A stretch of 64,000 nucleotides of DNA from Collybia mongolica (lineage: Eukaryota > Basidiomycota > Agaricomycetes > Agaricales > Clitocybaceae): NCBI GenBank assembly GCA_013420905.1, contig JAAXNY010000003.1, positions 186,001 to 250,000 on the forward strand, read 5' to 3'. Below, one piece after another: positions 9,842 through 18,448 of this stretch (position 1 is its first letter; each line of letters begins with the position of its first letter). A program made the position numbers and the translations under genes. The notes beneath the pieces were generated by a model. The model was not told the origin of the DNA, made no database searches, and saw nothing but the letters and a program-made list of their open reading frames with translations.

Positions 9842-12800
9842 ATGGTTGACATCTCATTGACGCAAGGGGCACTCCTCCTGGGAGGCGCTTTCTCCGCTGG
9901 GTATGTTTTTTTTTTCGTTTTCCACACACGCTACATTTATCGCTCGAGGTTCAAGACTATCAGGCATGGTTGCAGTACAAGTAGTCGTCTATTTCAAACT
10001 CTACCCCTCAGATTCTCCAACCTTAAAGCTATTGGTGGGTTCTTTGATGCTGGTAGTATCCATCGGCCCTCCCTCACAATGCACCACACACTAGGTTCTG
10101 TTTACATGGTATGTAAATGAGAGTCACGTTTATGACACAGAAGGAAACCTCCCGCTTAGGTTTCTAGATATAGTGCACACCATATTTACATGGACGTCGA
10201 TCTGGGAGCACCTGATAGCTTTCTTCGGTAACGCTGCGCGCGCCGACTTTATTCCTTTGTACGTGCTAGCGTATGTGATTGAGAATTCGTATTGATTTGT
10301 TGTTCATTTATAGAAGCCTTTCGGTATGGGCAGTCCCTATATATCATACTTCATAACTCAAATGTTTCTGTTAGCTCACAATTGCATTTACGGTGTGTAT
10401 ATTCTATATTACTTGGAGGATGTATCTGAACAAAGCATGCTTTCAGGCTGTCCTCACATTCTTAGTGCAGTGGTGAGGGTTTAAACACCCGAGCCGATGC
10501 CGTTCTAACATGCTTTAAGTTTCTATGCCCACAGGCTGCATCTATGTAAGACTGCTTTTCGCCTGATTATTTCTGTTGTTATTGATTTATGTTTACCTGG
10601 TCGAAGTAAGTAAAAAAAACTGGTACCTCACATCATCCATTGTGAGTAAGACTATCAGATGATATCTTACCGATATTGAAGTTTGTTCAGATCCTGCTCT
10701 CAATGATTCGAGTAGGCAAGTAATCTCATTACTTAACTATTGACTGGTAATCTTAATTTTGCATGTTAGGCTCCGCATTTGGTCAGTACTTTCTTGTGCA
10801 ATGTTAGATCTCTTTGATTCTTATATTTTTCATGATAGCTACAAGCGCTGAAATGTATTATTATTATTATTATTATTGAATCCTATTTATTGTCCGAGAA
10901 GGGCTGTGCCCTTATGTTGGACATTTCATTTACACTAGGGAAGTAGGAAAGGGGAAAATCTACGAGAGCTGGAAGGTGGAGCGTCCCCCCGCGTACGCGG
11001 AGAAAGAACGACCCTCGGATTCCAAACCGAGTTTTAAGTTCCACTCCCCAATACTACCCAAATGATGACTATGTGTGGCTAATGTGGTGAGCAACTGTCC
11101 CGCGAGCGGGAGGGGAAGGTAAGGAGAAGATGGCGGGTCGTTTAGACTTGTGCTAGGAGGAGGCGGGTGCGCGTGATTAGGGTGGTGGTTGGTGGGGGGT
11201 GTGGGGGTGGAGGAGGGGGAGGCGGAGGGGGCGGGTGTGTGAATCGGTGGGTGGAGAATATGAAAGCTAGTAAGGTTTTGGACGCTCGGGGGTCTGAGAG
11301 GAGGAAAGGGAGGACATCAGCCTTGCGCTTGAGTTTGACGCGCATGTGGTGTCGCGCGAGATGATAGTGAGGGCAGACGAATAGGAAATGGTGGATTGTT
11401 TCTGGGATGTTTTCTGGGCAGTGAGGGCATGCGGGTGAGGGGGCTTTGCCAATGCGAGCTAGGTAATGATTAAGCGGGATATGACCGGTGCGCAGTTGAG
11501 AGAGGATGGAAGCTCTTGGGCGGTCTAAGTTGGTGATTAGTTGGAGGTAGCGTTTGGAGGGGAGGGAGGGGTCGATTTGATGTATACGGCGGTAGCGTGG
11601 GGAGGTTTTCCACCTGGATTTCCAGGTTTTGCTGAGGGTGATGAGGTGGTGTTGGCGAAGGGCTGGGATGCTTGCAGGGAGGGGGTTCTTTCTAAGGTAC
11701 GGGGGGAGAGAGTTTGGGGGGCTAGTGAGGCCGGTGGCCGCATCTCTGGCTAGGGCGTCGGCGCGTTCGTTTGGCGCAAAGTTAACGTGGCCGGGGGTCC
11801 AGTGGAGTTGGAGGGGAGGGCGAGAGGAGGAGGTGTGGAGGGCGCGTTGGTGTTTATGTAGGCGTTTGGCTTGGTTGTGAATTATATCGAGTATGTAATG
11901 GGCTGGGTGTGGTCTTTGGTTTTGGGTGGCTTTGAGAGAGGCGTGGCTGTCGGAGCCGATGATGATGGGTTTAGTTGAGAGTATATTAGTGGAGTTCAGG
12001 AGATGTAAGGCTAGTGTGAGGCCAACTAGTTCACCTTCGTAAACCGTGTGGATGGAGGTTGGCCTGAGGTGGTAGGTGAGGTGGGCTGTTTCGATGCCAT
12101 TTTTGTAGAGGACGGCTGAGGCGCCTACATTGCCGTCGAGGCCGGAGCCGTCACAATAAACGGAGATTGGAGAGGTGGCATGAGCGAGGGTGGCCTGTTG
12201 AAGGGCCGCGGGTTTGTCGCCGGGGATGTGTATAGTGAAGGGGGGGGTGTAGTTGGGTGAGAGGCGGGTGGGGAGGATGGTTTCAACCAGAGAGGGGGTT
12301 ATGTCGTAGAGGTGGAAGAGGTTGTTAAGCGGGGAGCAGTGGCGTTTTGTGCGGCGGGAAGCGGCTCTTTTAACGAGAGGGTGAAGGGGGTGGGTGGGGG
12401 GGAGAGAGGCTAGGCGTAGTGTAGCTCGGAATAGGACTTTGTGGAAGAGGAGGTCAATGGGGAGGAGGTTTGCGTGAACGTCTAGGGCATCGCCTGCGGC
12501 CGTGCGTAAGGAGCCTGTGATGGTTTTGGCCATGTTACGTTGAATTGAGGCTAGCTTTCTAGTTACTGAGATAGAACCGGAGCGTTTGGAGCCTGGGGAG
12601 GGGGTCGAGATGCCTGTGTACCAAACGTCAGCAGCGTATGTGAAAGCAGGGATTGCAACCGTATTGTAGAGCTGCCTCATGTTTTTTGCAGAAAGGCCAC
12701 CGGAGAGGCGGGAGAGGCGGGTTATTTGAGAGGTCCAGTATGTAGCGCTTGCGACTACTTTGTCTTGATGCTTGGTCCATTTGAGTTTTGGGTCAATTGT

Positions 12801-15800
12801 GACTCCCAGGATTTTGTGTTCCGTTACGGTTTTGATGGTTTGTGTGGTGACTGTTCCATTGGGGTTGGAGCGGGAAAGGACTAGGTCCTGTGGGATGATG
12901 TCGTTAGTAGTGCGGGGGTGGTTCATTAGCGCAACTTTGGATAGTTCGAAGGGGGAGTTATGGGAGAGAGACCAATCAAACCCGCCGTTGTGGCATTCCA
13001 TGAGGTTTTTGATGTATTCGTGTGCGATCTCGAGGGTGGAGGCTATGACGAGGAGGGTGCAGTCGTCCACAAAGCCAATGGTGATTTCGTGCTTGCGAAA
13101 GCAGATGGTGAAGAGAGCAGAGTTGTAGAAAGCGTACGCCAGCATGGAAAAGGGGCAGCCCTGGGTGGTCCCATTGTTAACGTGGAAGAAGTCTGAGAGG
13201 TAGTCATCGAACATTAGGCGCGTGGAGCGCCCGGTGAGCATTAGATTAACGACGTTAGTGATACATACTGGGACGCCTTTGGCTTTCATGTTGTGGATGA
13301 GGCGTTCTTTCACCGTGTTGGGGAAGGCTCCTTGGACGTCAAGGAAGAGTGAGACGGCTACCTTTTTGTTACGCCAAGCTTCTTTGATTTTGTATGTCAT
13401 GACGTGGAGGGCGTCGGAGGTGTTTCTACCTGAGCGGCCCCCAAATTGTGTTGGGGGAAGAAGGTTGTGTTTTTCAGCTAGATGGGAGAGTTCAGCTGCG
13501 AGAAGGGAGGAGAAGAGCTTGCCTATGGTATCGAGGAGGCCGATTGGCCGGTAGGCTTTGGCGACGTTGTAGGCTGGCTTGCCACCTTTCCTGAGCACGA
13601 GTGTTGTGGATTGCAGCCAGCGGGGGTGGTAGACGTTGAGTTCGAGAACCGCTCTGTAGATGTAATGGAGGTGGTTGAGGAGGATCGGTTCGCATTTCTT
13701 GAGTACAATGTTGGGGATTCCGTCGGGGCCTGGGGCTTTGTGGGGGTGGAGCTGGGAAATGGCCTCTTTAATTCGGTGATGTGAGAAGTAAGCTATATCA
13801 GGGAGGGGTTTGGGATAGGTAAAGTTGGGTGGGACGGAGGGGGTGGGGGGAGGCGGAGGGAAGAAGGACTCAGCGAGAAGTTTGGCTTTCTCTTGGTTGG
13901 AAGTTGCCAGCGTGGGGGGGTCGTTAGTGTCAGCTTTGAGGTCGGGTATGCGGGCACAGGATCTGTCGGAAGGTTCGTCAGTCACATATTTATTGGCAAC
14001 GTAGATGTCCCTGTAAGTAGCTCCTTCGAGCCAATTGACGAAATGGGATTTTTTGGTCTCTTGAATCGTAGCGGCCAGTTTGTTGGAGATACGTCTGTGG
14101 GCTGCTAGGGAGAGGTGGTTAGTTATGTGCGAGAAGCGCTTGACCTGGTTGCTGAGTTTATTTTTCTGTTTGACGAGACTGGCGATTTCGGCAGTCCACC
14201 AACGTTTGGAGAAGGGTGAGGGATTGCGGAGGGGGACGTGTTGGGAGATTGTGTTCTGAATGGCGGTGGTGAGCGCGTCAACTGTGGTAAGGAATGCACC
14301 TTCGTTAGGGATTATGGTTGCGGGGGAAATGGTATTGAGTTTGCGTTCGAGGGTTGAGGAGAATTCTTCCCAGTTGACATTGTGGAAGTTGTAAGCGGGG
14401 GGGGCTGGTGGTCTGGAGATGGGGAGGTTGAGGGTGGTGTGGATGGGGATGTGGTCCGTGAGGGGGGGGAGGATATCCGTTCGTGTGTTGCAAGAGATGA
14501 GGAGGTCGGGGTCGTAGGAAGAGAACCAGACATTGTCGGGGCGTGTCCATCTGCCGCGGTAGGAGAAGTAGGTGGGGAGGTTGGGGGGGAGGGCCAGGTC
14601 CATATCGTAGTCTTTTAAGAGGTCGAGGAGGGGCTGTACTTGATCTTCAGATGAGTTGAGGTGACGGTTTTCGGAGGATTCCCAAAGGGGGTGGTGTCTA
14701 TTGAAGTCACCTAGCCATAGCATGTGTTCAGTGCCGTTGCGGGAGAGTCCGAGGGAGGGGAGGAAGTTCTTAAGCGTTTCCAGGGTAACATTGTGATTAC
14801 AGTCATTGTAGATGTTGAAGATGGCTAGGGAGCCGGCTTCGGTGCGGAATTTAATGGCTGTTATGTCTGGGGAAGGAACTGGGAGTGTGGAGTAGGCTTC
14901 TGTGTCAATGTTGGTGTTGATAAGGAGGACTGAGCATGGGCGGATTTTGGCCGCGGAATTAGCAGTGTGGTTGTGAGGATAGACGACTCGCCAGTAGGGT
15001 GATGCATGTGTGTTGTGAAAGTGGTCTAGGCAGGGCTCTTGGATTGCGATAATATCCCATTCACGGGGGTCGGCGACACCGATGACGTATTGTTGGGCGA
15101 CAGTTGATTTCCGGACGTTCTGTTGCCAGATGCGAAGGAGTGTGGGATGGGTGGCGGGGGCTTTAATCATCAATTCGTGGGGATGTTGGGGGGGGGGCCG
15201 GGCGTGAAGTGGTGCGGTCTGGGTGGAGAGAAGGGTGGGAGAGTGGGTGAGGGCTGTCGGGGTGGCGGGACAAGTGGCGAGGGGAGGCGGGACGCGGGGG
15301 AAGTGAAGGGTGAGGTGGGGGGGGAGGGGTGGTCGAGGGACGTTTGGGGGGAGCGCTAGCCCAGGTCCATGGTTCGCTGGTGGGGTAGAAAGGCATGTTG
15401 TTTTCAGGGTATCTTGCGTCTAGCGCGGCGCATTTTTCCTGGAAGAAGGGACAGTTAGCATTATTATTAGCGTGAGATGAGGTGGGACCACAGGAGATGC
15501 AGCGTGGAGGGTCGGCTCCAGGGCAATTTGACGAGAGATGAGAGGTGCTGCTGCATCTGGCGCATGTCTCAGAACCTTTGCAGTTGGCGCGTAGATGGCC
15601 GTAGCGCTGGCATTTGTTGCATCGGATGGGGATGCAAATATCCTTGCAGACGGGGGTGAGGGTTCCGAGGATGTAGACTCGATCTGAGAGCAGGCGGTTA
15701 GCGATGGAGGCGGAATTACAGACGAACTTTAAGTTGGCGACTTTCTGGCCAGTTCTACGTGCTTCAATTCTCTTTAGCCATGTGGCGGACATGATGGAGC

Positions 15801-18021
15801 CGGGAGGGAGGTTGTTGTCTTGTTCGAAATCAGAAAGATGGGAGGGGTTGGAAGGGTCGAAGGCGCCGGAGCAGGGGACGAATTTCAAGATGACGTTGTG
15901 GCCTTTGGGTTTGATCCTGGCTGTGGTACCGAAGTATGTGGAGATGAAGGAGGAATCAGGTTCCGATGCCCATCGTTTGAAGGCCTCCGCTCCTTCGGGG
16001 GTAGAGAAGTCGAGTCGTAGGTCGCCACTTTCGAGGGCTTGTATTCCTCTTATGTTAGTGTGTATTAGAAGTTCGCCGGGGTCCGCAAAGTCGTTTTCAG
16101 TGTTGTCGAGGCTGGCGAGGAGTTTGTTTAGGGCGAGTCGAGTGTCGTTTAGGACTTTGGGAGCGGTACTTGTGGGGGCTCCGAGATCTTCGGGGTTGTA
16201 GGAAATAATGATAGTCTTGGCTGCTGCTAGTATGCGTTGTTGTAGGAGAGTGTGTTGGGGGGGGAGGGAGGGGTTGAATTCGGGGGAGGGGAGGGAGGGA
16301 GGGGGGGGAGTAGAGGCAACAATGTCGGCCCAAGTGGGGGTTTTGCTGGGAAGGGTAGGAGGTGGAGGGGGCAGTGTGGAGAGGGTGTTGGCGGTAGATT
16401 CTAGGGATGACGTAATGGAGGATAATTTGTCGGAGGTGTCGGATAGAGAGAGGGATGTGGTTGCTTGAGTAGCGGTGACTTTGTCTAGGAAATTAGAAGA
16501 AGAGGTTAAGTTATCAGAAAAAGTAGAGAGAGATGGAAGAATCTTATTGGCAATGGAATTGGCTAAGGCGGTGGAGATGGTGTCGTTGACATTGTCTTCT
16601 ATTAAAAAGGCTACGGAACGGATGGCTGGGATTAGGTTAGCAGGAATACCGGGGGAGAGCGAAATGGTTAATAATATGTGGACTAGCTTTGAGCGGTTGT
16701 AAGGCTCGCTTTCGAGAATCCAACTCTTGCCTTCGAGCCAGGCGCGGGCGTCGTTAGCGTTGTCGATCTTGCACGGATCAGCGGCGAGGATCGAGTTGAT
16801 CTCGGATCTCGTAGGCATGCCACGTATGAGGGTGGGATCGGGGTCCTGGGACCTGTTAGACTTGTTGGGTTTGGATGTGGTGGGGGCAGTGTTGGGCATA
16901 GTTGAGGAACGGGGGTTGGAGGGGTGACGGGCTTTGGGAAAAGATAGGGTGGCTTGAGGAGCCAGAGCGAGAAGGAGATAATAAGAGGGGAAAAGATGGC
17001 TAGATGAGGCAGAATACCCAGGACCCCGAGGGGGATGATGGGGGTTCAGGAACAAGAAGCGATCGCTGAAATGTAAGGCAGTTCCCTGTTCCCCTTCACC
17101 GATATACATAACATTTATTGCAGGGTCCATATGCAAAGCTTTGATTTTCTTAGGCGGCGTTTTTGGGTGGGCCATACAGGTTGATCACTCTTCCCGATTA
17201 ATAAACTTGCACAGTGGCTCTTCTCCCTGGGACTGGGGATTTCATCAGGAGTCGACATTCTTATAACTTTTTCGTTTTTTGTTCTGCTTCAAAGGAGCCG
17301 GTCCAGCTCTTTAACGTGAGCTAAGCTGCCAATAGACTCTGATCACTTACGGAATCTTTCCAAGCCTTGACCATATCATCAACTCTCTCATTCTGTATGC
17401 CTTTGAAATAGGATTCCTAACATGGTATGGCGAATCTCTTGTAACCGGATGTAAGCTAATGATTCACATTCAGTGCTGGGACGATCATCTCCATGATTTG
17501 TGTACGTTGTGTTACATCTCGTCCACGAAACTCTCTCAAATTTATCAGTGGTTAACTATGGCTGACAATCTTATATTTATGGGGATCCACCTTGTGATTG
17601 GGAAGCGTAAGTGATTGCCTACCCGCCGAAATGCCCTGATCAGACATTATTAATCCAGTTTATGCGAATTCTATGCTCGCAACGTAAGTCGGATTCTGTA
17701 ATACTCGACTTCTCGTTTGGACTACTCCTAGTCTAATGCCTTGGCTGCTACAACAGATTAAATACACGCTGTTTTCTTCGCTCTTCGCAAACGCCATTCA
17801 GGCCTTCGTCTCAGTCTGTTATGAATGGCTCACAGTTTCGGCCATCACATTATCGAAACTTTTCGGTCCGTATTCCTGACTTCGCACCTAGCTGTATGCT
17901 AATATAACGATAGGGCTCCCAATTGTCCGGCCACGCTATCCCGGTGCACGTCAAGGTAGAAAGGAGCATGCAGCTTTCATATGATGAGAGCAGTGAAGGC
18001 CATTGCGACGTTTGCCCATGA
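9842..18021 (+). CDS. DUF6534-type seven-helix membrane protein A, with LINE in intron 12
   Basis: Twenty exons read by aligning to its paralogue at 21048-23028: 9842-9900, 9956-10034, 10095-10108, 10160-10258, 10314-10323, 10375-10392, 10447-10472, 10520-10545, 10607-10641, 10691-10715, 10770-10781, 10839-10854, then after the LINE 17124-17166, 17215-17315, 17365-17424, 17474-17501, 17549-17606, 17659-17683, 17757-17865, 17914-18021. They sum to 951 nt (316 residues plus stop) with no internal stop. Exon 10 ends at a GC donor (G|GCAAGT). N terminus [15 protein letters not shown]; loop VQVVVYFKLYP; C-terminal half carries the DUF6534 pattern ([31 protein letters not shown]). Intron 12 now spans 10855-17123 because of the LINE. 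Function of the family is unknown. Whether the gene is still expressed is open. Confidence 0.8.
10846..10857 (+). repeat. LINE target-site duplication, left copy
   Basis: CGCTGAAATGTA, identical to 17064-17075. The last A also begins the (ATT)n tract, so the true duplication is 11 or 12 bp. It covers the last nine bases of exon 12 of gene A and the GT of its donor. Confidence 0.9.
10857..10877 (-). repeat. (AAT)7 tail of the LINE
   Basis: Seven ATT units on the plus strand, i.e. an (AAT)n tail at the 3' end of the minus-strand element in place of poly(A). It lies directly against the left target-site duplication. Confidence 0.9.
10891..10923 (-). other. Stem-loop in LINE 3' UTR
   Basis: Inner stem AAGGGC / GCCCTT with a 3-nt loop, and an outer stem TGTCC / GGACA separated by small internal loops. 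In element sense it sits 13 nt upstream of the (AAT)n tail. This is the position where many LINEs carry a structure recognised by their own reverse transcriptase. Seen directly; the recognition role is inference. Confidence 0.7.
11142..15170 (-). CDS. LINE ORF2: APE endonuclease - reverse transcriptase - RNase H
   Basis: 1342 residues from the ATG at 15170-15168. Domains in order: APE-type endonuclease (about 10-250; IQEP, LGDFNRHHPLWES, TDHIPIH); a linker; reverse transcriptase (about 450-760; KAPGPDGIPN, AYRPIGLL, QFGGRSGRNTSDAL, NGTTQGCPFSM, catalytic GFVDD at about 698); RNase H (about 1000-1145; VYCDGSG, YEGELVGL, IIGSDSHASLK, GHVNFAPNERADALARDA, so the D-E-D-D core is present); then a CPHC...HHFLFVCPH zinc-type motif at about 1247. 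It ends in a run of about 11 prolines encoded by a C-rich tract. The start overlaps the end of ORF1 by 8 nt (ATGATTAA), in a different frame. The enzyme would nick the target, prime on it and copy element RNA. All catalytic motifs I can check are kept. Confidence 0.95.
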   Translation of the reverse strand: MIKAPATHPTLLRIWQQNVRKSTVAQQYVIGVADPREWDIIAIQEPCLDHFHNTHASPYWRVVYPHNHTANSAAKIRPCSVLLINTNIDTEAYSTLPVPSPDITAIKFRTEAGSLAIFNIYNDCNHNVTLETLKNFLPSLGLSRNGTEHMLWLGDFNRHHPLWESSENRHLNSSEDQVQPLLDLLKDYDMDLALPPNLPTYFSYRGRWTRPDNVWFSSYDPDLLISCNTRTDILPPLTDHIPIHTTLNLPISRPPAPPAYNFHNVNWEEFSSTLERKLNTISPATIIPNEGAFLTTVDALTTAIQNTISQHVPLRNPSPFSKRWWTAEIASLVKQKNKLSNQVKRFSHITNHLSLAAHRRISNKLAATIQETKKSHFVNWLEGATYRDIYVANKYVTDEPSDRSCARIPDLKADTNDPPTLATSNQEKAKLLAESFFPPPPPTPSVPPNFTYPKPLPDIAYFSHHRIKEAISQLHPHKAPGPDGIPNIVLKKCEPILLNHLHYIYRAVLELNVYHPRWLQSTTLVLRKGGKPAYNVAKAYRPIGLLDTIGKLFSSLLAAELSHLAEKHNLLPPTQFGGRSGRNTSDALHVMTYKIKEAWRNKKVAVSLFLDVQGAFPNTVKERLIHNMKAKGVPVCITNVVNLMLTGRSTRLMFDDYLSDFFHVNNGTTQGCPFSMLAYAFYNSALFTICFRKHEITIGFVDDCTLLVIASTLEIAHEYIKNLMECHNGGFDWSLSHNSPFELSKVALMNHPRTTNDIIPQDLVLSRSNPNGTVTTQTIKTVTEHKILGVTIDPKLKWTKHQDKVVASATYWTSQITRLSRLSGGLSAKNMRQLYNTVAIPAFTYAADVWYTGISTPSPGSKRSGSISVTRKLASIQRNMAKTITGSLRTAAGDALDVHANLLPIDLLFHKVLFRATLRLASLPPTHPLHPLVKRAASRRTKRHCSPLNNLFHLYDITPSLVETILPTRLSPNYTPPFTIHIPGDKPAALQQATLAHATSPISVYCDGSGLDGNVGASAVLYKNGIETAHLTYHLRPTSIHTVYEGELVGLTLALHLLNSTNILSTKPIIIGSDSHASLKATQNQRPHPAHYILDIIHNQAKRLHKHQRALHTSSSRPPLQLHWTPGHVNFAPNERADALARDAATGLTSPPNSLPPYLRKNPLPASIPALRQHHLITLSKTWKSRWKTSPRYRRIHQIDPSLPSKRYLQLITNLDRPRASILSQLRTGHIPLNHYLARIGKAPSPACPHCPENIPETIHHFLFVCPHYHLARHHMRVKLKRKADVLPFLLSDPRASKTLLAFIFSTHRFTHPPPPPPPPPPPHPPPTTTLITRTRLLLAQV
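15163..16899 (-). CDS. LINE ORF1: gag-like protein with three CCHC zinc knuckles
   Basis: 578 residues from the ATG at 16899-16897 (MPNTAPTTSKPNKS). The N-terminal part is Ser/Thr/Pro-rich with a possible coiled coil; the middle (about 330-410) looks like a small RNA-binding fold (LKFVPCSGAFD, VANLKFVCNSASIANRLL). Three knuckles follow at about 426-490: CNKCQRYGHLRANC, CARCSSTSHLSSNC and CISCGPTSSHANNNANC. The C terminus is Pro-rich. The open frame continues upstream to an ATG at 17175, but that part crosses the target-site duplication into antisense of host exon 13, so it cannot belong to the element. By family it coats the element RNA. Confidence 0.9.
   Translation of the reverse strand: MPNTAPTTSKPNKSNRSQDPDPTLIRGMPTRSEINSILAADPCKIDNANDARAWLEGKSWILESEPYNRSKLVHILLTISLSPGIPANLIPAIRSVAFLIEDNVNDTISTALANSIANKILPSLSTFSDNLTSSSNFLDKVTATQATTSLSLSDTSDKLSSITSSLESTANTLSTLPPPPPTLPSKTPTWADIVASTPPPPSLPSPEFNPSLPPQHTLLQQRILAAAKTIIISYNPEDLGAPTSTAPKVLNDTRLALNKLLASLDNTENDFADPGELLIHTNIRGIQALESGDLRLDFSTPEGAEAFKRWASEPDSSFISTYFGTTARIKPKGHNVILKFVPCSGAFDPSNPSHLSDFEQDNNLPPGSIMSATWLKRIEARRTGQKVANLKFVCNSASIANRLLSDRVYILGTLTPVCKDICIPIRCNKCQRYGHLRANCKGSETCARCSSTSHLSSNCPGADPPRCISCGPTSSHANNNANCPFFQEKCAALDARYPENNMPFYPTSEPWTWASAPPKRPSTTPPPPPHPSLPPRPASPRHLSRHPDSPHPLSHPSLHPDRTTSRPAPPPTSPRIDD
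17064..17075 (+). repeat. LINE target-site duplication, right copy
   Basis: CGCTGAAATGTA, identical to 10846-10857. It is followed by AGGCAG..., which continues the host intron as in the paralogue B (GAAAT|GTGAAC...). It marks the 5' end of the element. Confidence 0.9.
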
Positions 18022-18448
18022 TCCTTTGCTCTTATCCTGTGAGTCTATGATATCATTCGCGCATTTTTTAGGCATGAACATTTTCGTGTTCTGTTGATTT
18101 AACCTCTCCTTGTCGAATAGAGTTATGTAATACTAAGGTGTATTGGATTGGAAATAGCTTATATTATAAACCATGTAGTTTATGGACGTAGAACTGTGGG
18201 ATTGGGATAAGTATTTTGATTACATGAGAACTAGCACAGGCTCAGATATACGTATTTAGGATAGACTTACCTCTTGGTCACGAAATTAAAGCTTCCTACC
18301 TCCTACATGCGGGAACAATTTTGTTCTATTTATTCAAAGTTAACCGAGAGTGACAATAAGGATTGAGTAGCAGGAGTCCATGGGGAGAAGCTTGCATATA
18401 TCACTCAGTTCCTGCTACTGTATCAAATTCACCTTCAGCAATCGAAAA
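18022..18448. other. Short intergenic stretch between convergent genes
   Basis: AT-rich; probably holds the 3' UTRs of gene A and the zinc-finger/RGG gene. No ORF or RNA gene seen. Confidence 0.4.

Larger units (their letters stand above)
10858..17063 (-). mobile_element. Full-length LINE (non-LTR retrotransposon), Tad1-like by organisation
   Basis: About 6.2 kb element in antisense to gene A, bounded by a perfect 11-12 bp target-site duplication (10846-10857 and 17064-17075). In element sense: ~165 nt 5' UTR, ORF1 (zinc-knuckle protein), ORF2 (APE endonuclease, reverse transcriptase, RNase H, C-terminal zinc motif), ~265 nt 3' UTR ending in a stem-loop and an (AAT)n tail. Both ORFs are uninterrupted. 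An APE-RT-RNase H order with a CCHC ORF1 in a fungus suggests the Tad1 clade or a near relative; this clade call is inference and needs an RT tree. Intact ORFs and an unmutated duplication point to recent insertion. Confidence 0.95.

Noticed and set aside
11167..16927. Many plus-strand ORFs rich in Gly, Arg and Trp across the LINE
   Set aside because: They are antisense shadows of the C-rich LINE ORFs; none has its own start context, motif or splice logic.
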